Positions 34,540 to 44,520 are shown, counted from the stretch's first letter. The stretch: DNA of 64,000 bases from Eubacteriaceae bacterium (GCA_910574895.1 CAJTDQ010000005.1:124001-188000); one strand, 5' to 3'. The notes: generated by a model not told the origin, from the letters alone. Made by a program: numbers and translations.

Positions 34540-34575
34540 AATAGCCAGACTCCTGCCTTAGAGCCTGGCTATTTT
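34538..34575. terminator. Terminator of the DUF1846 gene, with alternative pairing
   Basis: Arms 34538-34548 and 34565-34575 (AAAATAGCCAG/CTGGCTATTTT) pair perfectly and carry A/T tracts for both strands. A third segment at 34515-34522 (TGGCTATT) can pair with the left arm instead. Confidence 0.7.
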
Positions 34576-34587
34576 TTATATACAATT

Positions 34588-36078
34588 TTACTGCTTATGA
34601 TATTTTCTGTCGTCTTCCTCATACTTCGGTTCACATGTCAACTGTATCCCCAATTTCTTGAACATCTTCTCATCTACTGATGACAAAAGCACAGTCGAAT
34701 GTGCATCACATCCTTTCAGAAGTGGTATCTGATTCATTGCATGTCTGGCATTCTCATTATGCGCCGCTGTAGAAGACAATGCAATTAATATTTCATCGGT
34801 ATGAAGTCTTGGATTTTTACTTCCAAGATAGTTCGTCTTGAGTGTCTGTATCGGCTCAATTGCTTCCGGTGCAATTAACTTTATTTCATCATCAATCCCA
34901 CCTAAAGTCTTTAATGCATTCAAAAGTACTGCAGCAGATGCTCCAAGCAAATCTGTCGTACGTCCGGTTACAATCCTTCCATCCGGAAGTTCAATCGCTG
35001 CAGCCGGCTTATTTTCTGTAGCCTTTTCTTTTTCTATTGCAGCAACTGCAACTGCTCTGTCATCCAAAGTAACGCCTGCCTGTTTCATCAGAATTTCCAA
35101 TTTTGAAATACTGTCCTTTGTTGTTCCCTTACGTCTTTTTTCACAGACAGCTTTATAATATCTTCGAACAATTTCCTGCTCAGATGCCCTGCAGCATGCC
35201 TCATCATCAAAAATACAGTTTCCTGCCATATTAACGCCCATATCTGTCGGTGATTTATATGGACTCTCTCCTGAAATCAATTCAAACATCGCATTTACTA
35301 CAGGGAATATCTCTATATCTCTATTATAATTTACAGTAGTCTCTCCATAAGCAGCCAAGTGGAATGAATCAATCATGTTCACATCATTCAAATCTGCTGT
35401 AGCAGCCTCATAAGCAAGGTTTACCGGATGTGCCAATGGAATATTCCAGATAGGAAATGTCTCAAACTTAGCATATCCCGCATCCACACCTCTTTTATGT
35501 TCGTGGTATAACTGTGAGAGACAGGTTGCCATCTTACCACTACCCGGTCCCGGTGCTGTAATAACTACTAAAGGTCTCTCTGTCTCAATATAATCATTCT
35601 TGCCATATCCTTCATCACTTACGATGTAATTCACATCGCTTGGATATCCCGGTATCTTATAATGTCTGTACGACTTAATTCCCAAAATCTCCAATCTTTT
35701 CTGGAATAACTCTGCTGCCGGCTGTCCTGAAAACTTTGTCAGGCAGACACTTCCTACAAACAGCCCGATAGACTGAAACTCATCAATCAATCTTAACACG
35801 TCCATATCATATGTAATACCATAATCTCCACGAACCTTGTTATCTTCAATATCTTCTGCACTGATAACAATAACAATCTCTGCCTTGTCCTTCAGCTGCA
35901 ATAACATCTGTAATTTTGAATCCGGCTCAAACCCCGGCAGAACTCTTGATGCATGATAATCATCAAATAACTTCCCACCAAACTCCAGATATAGTTTATT
36001 TCCAAACTGTGCGATTCTCTCACTAATATGCTCTGACTGCATTTTTAAGTATTTTTCGTTATCAAATCCTTTTTTCAA
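34588..36078 (-). CDS. DUF1846 family protein
   Basis: 496 aa, the full length of the DUF1846 family, common in Firmicutes. Recognisable stretches are GFDNEKYLKMQSEHI at the start, LYLEFGGKLFDDYHASRVLPGF, TAPGPGSGKMATCLSQLYHEHKRG (a P-loop-like Gly-rich turn) and GVNMAGNCIFDDE. A nucleotide-binding fold is known from structure of family members, but no reaction is established. The TTG at 36078 gives MKKGFDNEKY and has GAGG 9 bases upstream; the ATG five codons earlier lacks an SD. A terminator follows at 34538-34575. Confidence 0.85.
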   Translation of the reverse strand: MKKGFDNEKYLKMQSEHISERIAQFGNKLYLEFGGKLFDDYHASRVLPGFEPDSKLQMLLQLKDKAEIVIVISAEDIEDNKVRGDYGITYDMDVLRLIDEFQSIGLFVGSVCLTKFSGQPAAELFQKRLEILGIKSYRHYKIPGYPSDVNYIVSDEGYGKNDYIETERPLVVITAPGPGSGKMATCLSQLYHEHKRGVDAGYAKFETFPIWNIPLAHPVNLAYEAATADLNDVNMIDSFHLAAYGETTVNYNRDIEIFPVVNAMFELISGESPYKSPTDMGVNMAGNCIFDDEACCRASEQEIVRRYYKAVCEKRRKGTTKDSISKLEILMKQAGVTLDDRAVAVAAIEKEKATENKPAAAIELPDGRIVTGRTTDLLGASAAVLLNALKTLGGIDDEIKLIAPEAIEPIQTLKTNYLGSKNPRLHTDEILIALSSTAAHNENARHAMNQIPLLKGCDAHSTVLLSSVDEKMFKKLGIQLTCEPKYEEDDRKYHKQ

Positions 36079-36247
36079 CTTCCTTAACCTCATCCGTATT
36101 TTTTACCATCAATTATTTTACACTACTTTTTGTTATTTTAAAATAGTTTTATGCTCTTTCTTTTTATTTTTTTCTACCCTAAATTTTTGCTGCTATAACA
36201 CTGTCTCGTAAACAAACACTGTCACATAACTTTTTAAATATGTAATC

Positions 36248-37891
36248 TTATTGTTCTGCCTGTAAAACATTCATCATGGCAGGAATTAACTGTTTTTTCC
36301 TTGATACGATTCCCTGTAAAACACATGCACTGTCCTCAATATTCAAACCAAATGCATTTCTTATCACATCTGCTGTACCCTCGCCATAACAAATCAACTC
36401 TGTAGACTCATCTAATATGTTCGTAAGCATAAAGAAAACCATCTGTACACCGTGCTTTCCACACTCATATTTTAAATGCGGCTCCAGTCGTTTTTTAATT
36501 AGTTGTAATTCATCTGTCGCCATAGAACTAATCTGTCCAACACCAAAGACAACATCACCGGCAATAAATTTCTTAAAGTCCTGATAAAATATCTCTTCTG
36601 TTGTCTTTTCTGACAGATTACTACCCGACTTAAACATATCCGTTGCAAACTTTTCAATATCTATTCCTGCAGTATCCGCCATTTCCTTTGCAGTCATCTG
36701 ATCTAATGGCGTGCATGTAGGTGAACGGAATAATAAGGTATCCGAAACAATTGCTGCACATAAGAGACCTGCAATATCTTTCGGAACCTCTACCCCCTTT
36801 TCATAATACATTTGTCTGACAATCGTTGCAGTACATCCTACCGGCTGATTTCTGAATGTGATGGGATATTTTGTCTCAATTGTTCCAATTCGATGATGAT
36901 CTACAATCTCCATAATCTCCGCCTGCTCTATATTATCTACAGCCTGAGACAACTCATTATGATCCACCAAAATCACTTTCTTCTTTTCAATGTTCAAAAA
37001 ATTTCTACGCGAGACTGTTCCTACATATTTTCCATACTTATCAACAATCGGAAAATTTCTAATTCTTGTTTTTCCCATAACCGTTTTGATTTTATCTGTG
37101 AAATCGTCCATATTAAAAGTAATCAAATTTTCCGATACCATCAGCGCTCTTACAGGAATACTCTGCTCAATCAGTCTGGCAACAGCAAAAGAATCATGTG
37201 GCGTTGTAATAATAACAGTACCCTTATCTCTTGCATAACTCTGTATAGCTTCGGACACCGGCACACCCATGCCAATAACCATACAACTCGCCTGCATGTC
37301 TACTGCATTCAGATGATCTTCCGGTCTGTCCCCTAATATAACCAAATCTCCCGGTTCAATATATTTTTTTACAAGAGATGGATTAAATGCCCCAATTAAA
37401 ACCTTGCCTTTGCAAAAAACAGAATTCTCATTCCCTACCAATATTTCTCCATCCAAAGTCTCTGCGATATGTTTAAAAGGAGTTTTTGCCTTTGACAGTG
37501 ATGTTGGATTGTGCCGCATCATATTATTCGTAATATCCGACATGGAAATAATGCCCTCAAGATTATTTTCTTCATCAGTTAATGGCAATGTAATCGCATT
37601 ATTTTCCTGCATAAACTCCCATGCCTCTTTTACCGAAATTTCTTTTGACATTCCTGGAAGATGTCTCACTTCCATATCCTTTACCTGTGTACCTACATTT
37701 GGCAGATAACCCGGAGTATGCGCCTTAAAATATTTTAAGACATACTCTGTCTCCTCATTAATCTGACCTGCTCTTTTCGCTACAAACTTTCCTTCTTCTG
37801 TTTGGTTTTTCAGATATGCTAAGGCAACAGCCGAACATATAGAATCAGTATCTGGATTTTTATGTCCGATAATATAATTTCTTTTCTGCAT
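36248..37891 (-). CDS. Mn-dependent inorganic pyrophosphatase with CBS and DRTGG domains
   Basis: 547 aa, the long regulated form of family II pyrophosphatase. The N-terminal DHH domain begins IIGHKNPDTDSICSAVA. A first CBS unit (about 75-125) is followed by a DRTGG-like insert (about 130-245) and a second CBS unit (about 248-305). The DHH domain then resumes with ILVDHNELSQAV and EIVDHHRIG, and the DHHA2 domain ends the protein. It hydrolyses PPi to drive biosynthesis; CBS domains of related enzymes bind adenine nucleotides and alter activity. AAGGAG precedes the ATG, and a TTGCAA-17-TAAAAT promoter lies at 37929-37957. Confidence 0.93.
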   Translation of the reverse strand: MQKRNYIIGHKNPDTDSICSAVALAYLKNQTEEGKFVAKRAGQINEETEYVLKYFKAHTPGYLPNVGTQVKDMEVRHLPGMSKEISVKEAWEFMQENNAITLPLTDEENNLEGIISMSDITNNMMRHNPTSLSKAKTPFKHIAETLDGEILVGNENSVFCKGKVLIGAFNPSLVKKYIEPGDLVILGDRPEDHLNAVDMQASCMVIGMGVPVSEAIQSYARDKGTVIITTPHDSFAVARLIEQSIPVRALMVSENLITFNMDDFTDKIKTVMGKTRIRNFPIVDKYGKYVGTVSRRNFLNIEKKKVILVDHNELSQAVDNIEQAEIMEIVDHHRIGTIETKYPITFRNQPVGCTATIVRQMYYEKGVEVPKDIAGLLCAAIVSDTLLFRSPTCTPLDQMTAKEMADTAGIDIEKFATDMFKSGSNLSEKTTEEIFYQDFKKFIAGDVVFGVGQISSMATDELQLIKKRLEPHLKYECGKHGVQMVFFMLTNILDESTELICYGEGTADVIRNAFGLNIEDSACVLQGIVSRKKQLIPAMMNVLQAEQ

Positions 37892-37928
37892 CCATCTTCT
37901 CCTTATATTCTAATCAAATCCTGTACTT

Positions 37929-37957
37929 ATTTTACCTTTATCACTACTACATTGCAA
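37929..37957 (-). promoter_or_regulatory. Promoter of the pyrophosphatase gene
   Basis: Minus-strand TTGCAA (37957-37952) and TAAAAT (37934-37929) are 17 bases apart and about 38 bp upstream of the ATG. Confidence 0.5.
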
Positions 37958-38025
37958 TCCCATTCCCCAAATTGAAGAATTTTATATATTTTCTTATCTA
38001 AAAAAAGTTTTAAAAAACATTGTTT

Positions 38026-39000
38026 TTAATTCTGCATTCTGATCTGCTGTTTATTTACTATCGGATAAACTATCAGCCTGTTACTATTTAAATCTTCTCT
38101 ATGCATATCTACACCGGTAATCTGATTATTCTCATATGTCGTATAGTAATAAATTCCCTTATCCGTATTACAACAGGATGTATAAAGCGTCACCTCATAT
38201 TTATCTTTTCCAAGAACCACACAGCCTCTTTGCTGCTCTACAGAACCTAATATATGAAAAAACTGGCTGATGCTTTCTGACTCTGAATCTCCTGAACACG
38301 AATTCATTTTCGTAAATGCTGCTTTTACAAACCGTGACATGGAGGATAAATCTCCCGGAAGTCCTATTGCCCCCATCCCCCGGCTATATGCGTCTAATTG
38401 TAATGATGGTGCAAAATTATTTACCGGATTCCCTTTTGATAAACTCATATAATTATTTAAATTAAACATTTGAGATTCAAAAGGAGGATTGTTCGTTAAT
38501 ATCCCAACCGGATTATCATATATTTTCAATCCCTCCTTCACAGACTCTATTGTAATAGACCGCTCTTTATCACTGATAATCCAATGCAACGGTGCCAGTG
38601 GAAGTTCAGAATTAAAGCAGGTGTTTATCAGATTCATATTAATCATAACATTCTTAGCTTCTTCTACATTCGCACATTGTCCTAAAATCCATGGAATAAA
38701 TTCATATGGCGTAACATTATCCATTCCTTTTTTCTCTTCTTTATAATCAGCATTTCCCGGAAAATTCAATCCTGCCATACTTAGTCCTTCTTCATTTGTT
38801 CCATCAAAATAAAGCGGATAACCATCTACAACTGTTGCTACACCTATCATCCCGTAATGAGTTTTCATATCTTTTACTTTCAAAAAGTCCAACAAAAAAT
38901 TACGGGGTGTTATCACTACCCGCTCTCCATACGAAATTTCATAATCTAAAGTTCGTCCAAAATAATGATCTTTTGTTTTATATGTTGCTGCTGTACACAT
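38026..39000 (-). CDS. Choloylglycine hydrolase family (bile salt hydrolase / penicillin V acylase-like)
   Basis: 324 aa Ntn hydrolase. Starting at ATG 39000 the protein is MCTAATYKTKDHYFGRTLDYE: C2 becomes the N-terminal nucleophile, with R16 and D19 in the expected active-site positions. LYFDGTNEEGLSMAGLNFPG, LHWIISDKERSITIES, NPVGILTNNPPF and GLPGDLSSMSRFVKAAF are all family signatures. Bile salt hydrolases release taurine or glycine from conjugated bile acids in the gut; penicillin acylase or N-acyl-homoserine-lactone activity are alternatives. GGAGGTGAT directly precedes the ATG; a longer frame from 39069 would bury the nucleophile. It is divergent from ytaF. Confidence 0.9.
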   Translation of the reverse strand: MCTAATYKTKDHYFGRTLDYEISYGERVVITPRNFLLDFLKVKDMKTHYGMIGVATVVDGYPLYFDGTNEEGLSMAGLNFPGNADYKEEKKGMDNVTPYEFIPWILGQCANVEEAKNVMINMNLINTCFNSELPLAPLHWIISDKERSITIESVKEGLKIYDNPVGILTNNPPFESQMFNLNNYMSLSKGNPVNNFAPSLQLDAYSRGMGAIGLPGDLSSMSRFVKAAFTKMNSCSGDSESESISQFFHILGSVEQQRGCVVLGKDKYEVTLYTSCCNTDKGIYYYTTYENNQITGVDMHREDLNSNRLIVYPIVNKQQIRMQN

Positions 39001-39150
39001 AAAATCACCTCCTAAAAAAAATATATAATTATCATATACAGAAATGTTTCTAATTATAATATTCAACACTTTTAACTTTCTCTTTTTTATTTTTATCTTA
39101 CACTGTCCGAAATTAATACAGTGAATATAATAGAAAAAAAGGCCTTTTGT

Positions 39151-39774
39151 ATGCTGCTTAATATTATTCTTCTTGTATCTGCATTATGTATAGATATTTT
39201 TGTTGCGAGTATTGCCTATGGTACCAATCAAGTTCATATGTCTCGGATGCAAATACTTCTTGCTAATGGTATCTGCAGCCTTTTTCTTGGAATTTCACTC
39301 TCCTTTGGAGTTCTGCTAGACAGCTGGATACCAGAAACATTTACAAAAAAAATATGTTTTTTCAGCCTTCTGCTATTAGGTTTATGGAAGTTTTTTGACT
39401 TTGTTATAAAAAGATATGTAAGAAAGCATAAAAACACCCAGAAAAAGATATATTTTCATCTATCAACAATAAAATTTGTCATCAACATATACTGTAATCC
39501 CCTGGAAGCCGATGCAGACAAAAACAAAAAACTATCATTTAAAGAAGTCGTTTTCTTTTCCATCGCAATGTCCATTGACAGTTTAATTGCAGGAACAATG
39601 GCCGCCTTTCTAAAAATATCGGTCCCTCTAACTGTGCTTTCTGCCTTTATTTTAGGAAATATTTTTACCTGTATCGGACAGTTTCTCGGACAGCGTATCA
39701 GCATTAAGTCCTCCATGGATTTATCATGGATTGGTAGCATCCTATTTATTATTCTCGCATTTACTAAATTATAA
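39151..39774 (+). CDS. YtaF/MntP-like membrane protein
   Basis: 207 aa with six hydrophobic helices in two three-helix repeats. The first repeat has SALCIDIFVASIAYG and the second FFSIAMSIDSLIAGTMAAFL, each with an intramembrane aspartate, as in the MntP manganese exporter and the sporulation membrane protein YtaF. The hydrophilic loop LEADADKNKKLSFKEVVFF between repeats is typical of YtaF. A metal-efflux role is inferred. ATG 39151 has AAGG 8 bases upstream; a GTG at 39121 would add ten charged residues. Confidence 0.8.
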   Translation: MLLNIILLVSALCIDIFVASIAYGTNQVHMSRMQILLANGICSLFLGISLSFGVLLDSWIPETFTKKICFFSLLLLGLWKFFDFVIKRYVRKHKNTQKKIYFHLSTIKFVINIYCNPLEADADKNKKLSFKEVVFFSIAMSIDSLIAGTMAAFLKISVPLTVLSAFILGNIFTCIGQFLGQRISIKSSMDLSWIGSILFIILAFTKL

Positions 39775-39779
39775 AAAAA

Positions 39780-39834
39780 TGTTATATGATACCTGACAAG
39801 TGAATATATCACTTATTGTCAGATATCATATAAC
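39780..39834. terminator. Long hairpin between convergent ytaF-like and M24 peptidase genes
   Basis: A stem of about 23 bp (TGTTATATGAT...TGACAA paired with its near-complement, one wobble and a small bulge) lies between the stop codons at 39774 and 39852. It probably terminates both genes. Confidence 0.65.
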
Positions 39835-39851
39835 AACCATTTATTATAATA

Positions 39852-41675
39852 TCATATGTTCTTTAATTTCTTTTCAATACTTCTTGTCTGACTCTTAAGC
39901 CATTTTTTTTCAGGCGCATTCACATATAACTCTAGTTTTTCATACACCACTGCATGATACCAGTTCAATAATCGAATTTCCCTATCAGTCATCATCTCAG
40001 GCAAAATTGCTTCTCTGTCATAAGGAACCATAGTCATCATTTCAAATCCCAAAAATTTTCCATAATTTGTTCTATTTCTTTCCTGACACAACATCAGATC
40101 TTCAATACGTATTCCATACTCTCCTTCCTTATAATATCCTGGCTCATTGGAAATCAGCATACCCTCTTCCAAAACTACTCCTGTACTTCCATCAGGTTCC
40201 TTTAAACGTATTCCAACCGGCCCTTCATGAACATTTAACAAATAGCCTACACCGTGTCCAGTGCCGTGTTTAAAATCTAATCCCATTTCCCACAAAGGCC
40301 CACGGGCAAGACAATCTAAATTTGTACCCGTACAACCATAAGGAAAAATTGCTGCAACCAGATTTAAATGCCCACGAAGAACTGCTGTATAATGTTCCTT
40401 TTGCTCCCTTGTTAATTCTCCAAGCGCAACTGTTCTCGTAACATCTGTTGTCCCATACAAATAATGTCCACCAGTGTCTAATAATACAAATGTATTCTCC
40501 TGTAAAGGAATATTCTTTTTTTTCGTAGGTGCATAATGAACAATTGCTCCGTTGGCTCCTGCTGCTACAATTGGAGCAAAACTTTGCTGCAGATATCCTT
40601 CTCCCATCTGACGGAAAGATTCTAATTTTCTGCATACTTCCCATTCCGTGACCTTATCAATTTTACCAGCCCTATATCTTTTTTTAAGCCAATAAATTAA
40701 TTTCGTAACAGCCACTCCATCCAGAAGATGTGCCCGCCTTTCATTTTCCATTTCCGTATTATTTTTCTTTGTCTTCGCCAAAGTAGTCGGATTCATTTGA
40801 TTTATCACATATACATCTTTAGGAATACTATTCCTCAAAGATACATTAACTGTCTTTTCATCTATAAGCAAAGTAAGTTCTTTTAATTTTTTTATATCTT
40901 CATAAATTTGAGAATATGGTGCTATTTCTATATTATCTTTTTCAAATTCTTTAATTATTTGCTTCCCGATGGACTTTTCATCCCTATACAAAACGGCCCT
41001 ATCCTTATACACAATCGTATACGATAATGCCACCGGGCTATATTTTATATCATTACCACGTAAATTATAAAGCCATGCAATATCATCCAGTGAGACAATT
41101 AAACTTGCATCAACTCCAATACGATTCATTTCATCTCTTAAATATTTCAATTTCTGTTTTCTAGATTTTCCTGCATATTTCTTTTTCAAAAGCCAGATAG
41201 GTTCATTTGGAAACTCTGGCCGCTTTCTCCAGATAACACCAATCAAATCAATATCTTCTTTATATTCAATATTTTTCTCTGCAAGAGCTGTCTTAATAGA
41301 ATTTGCATAATCAGACCTAATAGTTCTTCCATCATACCCAAGACACTCGCCATCGTGCAAAATGTCAGCCAAATATTCCTGTACAGTCAATACACCTTTC
41401 TCACCCATCTTCATTAAAGCAATTTCGGAACCTTTTAATTGTTCCTTCGCCTGAATAAAATATCTTCCATCTGTCCACAATTTTGCTTCTTCCTGTGTCA
41501 CAATAATCGTACCAGCTGACCCCGTAAATCCGGATATATACTCTCTGCATTTAAAATAGTCACAAACATATTCCGAACCATGAAAATCATCACTGACTGT
41601 CAGATATGCTGTTACTCCCTCTTCTCTCATCTTCTCACGAAGCTTTTCAATTCTCCCTTTTATAACATTCTTCAT
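39852..41675 (-). CDS. Xaa-Pro aminopeptidase (M24 family)
   Basis: 607 aa, the long three-domain form of aminopeptidase P. Two N-terminal creatinase-like domains (about 1-130 and 150-295) lead into the C-terminal pita-bread domain. Metal ligands are in VLLDTGGHYLYGTTDVTRT, HGTGHGVGYLLNVHEGP, LISNEPGYY and GIRIEDL, in the order Asp, Asp, His, Glu, Glu. It removes N-terminal residues that precede proline, with two Mn or Co ions. The start at 41675 (MKNVIKGRIEKLREKM) fits homologues, though its SD (AGAGTGA) is weak; an in-frame ATG 23 codons upstream is less likely. Confidence 0.9.
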   Translation of the reverse strand: MKNVIKGRIEKLREKMREEGVTAYLTVSDDFHGSEYVCDYFKCREYISGFTGSAGTIIVTQEEAKLWTDGRYFIQAKEQLKGSEIALMKMGEKGVLTVQEYLADILHDGECLGYDGRTIRSDYANSIKTALAEKNIEYKEDIDLIGVIWRKRPEFPNEPIWLLKKKYAGKSRKQKLKYLRDEMNRIGVDASLIVSLDDIAWLYNLRGNDIKYSPVALSYTIVYKDRAVLYRDEKSIGKQIIKEFEKDNIEIAPYSQIYEDIKKLKELTLLIDEKTVNVSLRNSIPKDVYVINQMNPTTLAKTKKNNTEMENERRAHLLDGVAVTKLIYWLKKRYRAGKIDKVTEWEVCRKLESFRQMGEGYLQQSFAPIVAAGANGAIVHYAPTKKKNIPLQENTFVLLDTGGHYLYGTTDVTRTVALGELTREQKEHYTAVLRGHLNLVAAIFPYGCTGTNLDCLARGPLWEMGLDFKHGTGHGVGYLLNVHEGPVGIRLKEPDGSTGVVLEEGMLISNEPGYYKEGEYGIRIEDLMLCQERNRTNYGKFLGFEMMTMVPYDREAILPEMMTDREIRLLNWYHAVVYEKLELYVNAPEKKWLKSQTRSIEKKLKNI

Positions 41676-41812
41676 ATTTTCACTCTTATTTTCTGTTCTT
41701 CTACTTTTATTTTCTATTATATTATTTACATAGCCATTATGCAAAATTTATATTATTATTTATATTTGTCAAACGCCCTCAAAATAATCAGCATCTAATA
41801 CAAAAAAGAAAA

Positions 41813-41847
41813 CCTCTATCATTATTTTTTTCACATAATGATAGAGG
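41813..41847 (-). terminator. Terminator of ppdK
   Basis: A perfect 12-bp stem (CCTCTATCATTA/TAATGATAGAGG) is followed by a T-rich tract on the minus strand, 46 bp after the ppdK stop. Confidence 0.8.
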
Positions 41848-41892
41848 AATATCTTTAATAAATTTTATTCAATTCTTCACTATCTCATGATT

Positions 41893-44520
41893 CTATTTGT
41901 TAGCAATTGCTGCCTGTGCTGCTGCAAGTCTTGCAATAGGAACACGGAATGGTGAACATGATACATAGTCAAGACCAATCTTATGGCAGAACTCTACAGA
42001 AGATGGATCTCCACCGTGCTCACCACAGATACCTACGTGAAGGTTTGAGTTAACTGGCTTACCAAGCTTAATAGCTGTTTCCATTAACTTACCAACACCT
42101 GTCTGGTCTAACTTAGCAAACGGATCATTCTCGAAAATCTTAGCATCATAGTAAGCATCTAAGAACTTACCAGCATCATCTCTTGAGAATCCATATGTCA
42201 TCTGTGTTAAGTCGTTTGTACCGAAGCAGAAGAAGTCTGCCTGTTCTGCAATCGCATCAGCTGTAAGAGCAGCTCTTGGGATTTCGATCATAGTACCAAC
42301 TTCATATGCAAGTTCTACACCTGCTGCTGCGATTTCAGCATCAGCTGTTGCTACTACCATATCCTTAACATATTTTAATTCCTTAGAATCACATGATAAC
42401 GGAATCATGATTTCTGGTTTTACTGTCCAATCAGCATGTGCTTTCTGAACATTGATAGCTGCACGAATAACAGCCTTTGTCTGCATCTTAGCGATTTCCG
42501 GATAAGTTACAGCAAGACGAAGTCCTCTGTGACCCATCATAGGGTTAAACTCATGAAGTGATGTGATGATATTCTTGATATCTTCAACACTCTTGCCCTG
42601 AGAATCAGCTAATTTCTTAATATCATCTTCCTCTGTAGGAACGAATTCATGAAGAGGTGGATCTAAGAATCTGATTGTAACTGGGTTTCCTTCTAATGCT
42701 TCATAAAGAGCTTCGAAGTCTCCCTGCTGATATGGAAGAATCTTTTCAAGAGCAGCTTCTCTTTCTTCTACTGTATCAGAACAGATCATTTCTCTGAATG
42801 CTGCAATTCTGTCTTCTTCGAAGAACATATGCTCTGTACGGCAAAGACCGATACCTTCAGCACCAAGCTCTCTAGCCTTCTTAGCATCAGCTGGTGTATC
42901 AGCATTTGTTCTAACCTTAAGTGTTCTATATTTATCAGCCCATCCCATGATACGTCCAAATGTACCGGCAATCTGAGCGTCAACTGTTTCGATGATACCA
43001 TCATAGATATTACCTGTAGAACCATCGATTGAAATATAATCTCCTTCGTGGAATTCTTTTCCACCTAATGTGAACTTCTTGTTTTCTTCGTCCATAGCGA
43101 TATCACCGCATCCGGATACACAACATGTACCCATACCACGTGCAACTACGGCTGCGTGAGATGTCATACCACCACGTACTGTTAAGATACCCTGAGAAGC
43201 CTTCATACCTGTAATATCTTCCGGAGATGTTTCAAGACGTACAAGTACAACCTTTTCTCCTCTTGCATTCCAAGCTTCAGCATCATCAGCTGTAAATACT
43301 ACCTTACCACAAGCAGCTCCCGGTGAAGCACCAAGACCTTTACCCATTGGTGTAGCAGCCTTTAATGCTGCTGCATCAAACTGTGGATGAAGTAATGTAT
43401 CTAAGTTTCTAGGATCAATCATAGCTACAGCTTCTTCTTCTGTTCTCATGCCTTCATCAACAAGGTCACAAGCAATCTGTAAAGCAGCCTGAGCTGTTCT
43501 CTTACCATTTCTTGTCTGTAACATATAGAGTTTTTCATTTTCAATAGTAAACTCCATATCCTGCATATCTCTGTAATGATTTTCAAGTGTTGAACAAACT
43601 TCCTTGAACTGAGCAAATGCTTCTGGAAATTCTTCTTCCATCTGAGCGATTGGCATTGGTGTTCTAACACCGGCAACAACGTCCTCACCCTGAGCGTTCT
43701 TTAAGAACTCACCCATAAGCTTCTTCTCTCCTGTAGCAGGATCTCTTGTAAATGCAACACCTGTACCACAGTCATCACCCATGTTACCAAATGCCATTGA
43801 CTGTACGTTGACAGCTGTACCCCATGAATAAGGGATATCGTTGTCACGACGGTAAACATTTGCACGAGGGTTGTCCCATGATCTAAATACGGCCATTACT
43901 GCTCCCATTAACTGTTCCTTAGGATCATCCGGGAAGTCTTCACCGATTTTTGCTTTATATTCTGCCTTGAACTGACCAGCTAATTCCTTTAAGTCATCTG
44001 CTGTAAGTTCAACGTCCTGTGTAACGCCTCTATCAGCTTTCATTTTGTCGATAAGTTCCTCAAAGTACTTCTTACCAACTTCCATAACTACATCAGAGTA
44101 CATCTGGATAAATCTTCTGTAGCAGTCCCAAGCCCAACGAGCATTTCCTGATTTTTCAGCAATTGTGTTAACAACTGTTTCGTTAAGACCAAGGTTAAGA
44201 ATAGTATCCATCATACCTGGCATAGAAGCTCTAGCTCCTGAACGAACAGATACAAGTAAAGGATTTTCCTTATCACCGAATTTCTTTCCTGTGATTTCTT
44301 CCATCTTTACAATGTACTCGTTAATCTGTCCCTGAATTTCATCATTAATTTTTCTGCCGTCCTCATAATACTGAGTACAAGCTTCTGTTGTGATTGTGAA
44401 TCCCTGAGGTACCGGAAGTCCTAAACTTGTCATTTCTGCAAGGTTAGCACCTTTACCACCGAGGAGTTCACGCATGTCAGCATTACCTTCACTGAAAAGG
44501 TATACCCATTTGTTTGCCAT
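41893..44520 (-). CDS. ppdK: Pyruvate, phosphate dikinase
   Basis: 875 aa, full length. It interconverts ATP, Pi and pyruvate with AMP, PPi and phosphoenolpyruvate and serves in PPi-linked glycolysis or gluconeogenesis in anaerobes. The N-terminal ATP-grasp domain has LLGGKGANLAEMTSLGLPVPQGF. The phosphohistidine domain has GGMTSHAAVVARGMG with the swivelling His near residue 454. The C-terminal PEP/pyruvate barrel has GLCRTEHMFF, GTNDLTQMTYGFSRDD and NLHVGICGEHGGDP with the catalytic Cys. AGGAGG precedes the ATG. It has its own promoter at 44690-44717 and a 160-nt leader. PPi made here would meet the pyrophosphatase encoded at 36248. Confidence 0.97.
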   Translation of the reverse strand: MANKWVYLFSEGNADMRELLGGKGANLAEMTSLGLPVPQGFTITTEACTQYYEDGRKINDEIQGQINEYIVKMEEITGKKFGDKENPLLVSVRSGARASMPGMMDTILNLGLNETVVNTIAEKSGNARWAWDCYRRFIQMYSDVVMEVGKKYFEELIDKMKADRGVTQDVELTADDLKELAGQFKAEYKAKIGEDFPDDPKEQLMGAVMAVFRSWDNPRANVYRRDNDIPYSWGTAVNVQSMAFGNMGDDCGTGVAFTRDPATGEKKLMGEFLKNAQGEDVVAGVRTPMPIAQMEEEFPEAFAQFKEVCSTLENHYRDMQDMEFTIENEKLYMLQTRNGKRTAQAALQIACDLVDEGMRTEEEAVAMIDPRNLDTLLHPQFDAAALKAATPMGKGLGASPGAACGKVVFTADDAEAWNARGEKVVLVRLETSPEDITGMKASQGILTVRGGMTSHAAVVARGMGTCCVSGCGDIAMDEENKKFTLGGKEFHEGDYISIDGSTGNIYDGIIETVDAQIAGTFGRIMGWADKYRTLKVRTNADTPADAKKARELGAEGIGLCRTEHMFFEEDRIAAFREMICSDTVEEREAALEKILPYQQGDFEALYEALEGNPVTIRFLDPPLHEFVPTEEDDIKKLADSQGKSVEDIKNIITSLHEFNPMMGHRGLRLAVTYPEIAKMQTKAVIRAAINVQKAHADWTVKPEIMIPLSCDSKELKYVKDMVVATADAEIAAAGVELAYEVGTMIEIPRAALTADAIAEQADFFCFGTNDLTQMTYGFSRDDAGKFLDAYYDAKIFENDPFAKLDQTGVGKLMETAIKLGKPVNSNLHVGICGEHGGDPSSVEFCHKIGLDYVSCSPFRVPIARLAAAQAAIANK

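Larger units (their letters stand above)
34004..34587. other. 584-bp stretch without an intact gene
   Basis: It holds a possible minus-strand small RNA with its own extended -10 promoter (34085-34229), decayed plus-strand coding fragments (34382-34539), and two competing hairpins at the right end (34514-34575). A 68-codon minus-strand frame at 34222-34428 has no SD or protein-like composition. Confidence 0.6.

Noticed and set aside
40270-40644. 124-codon minus-strand frame inside the M24 peptidase gene
   Set aside because: It is in another frame across the conserved metal-binding region of the peptidase and has no SD.
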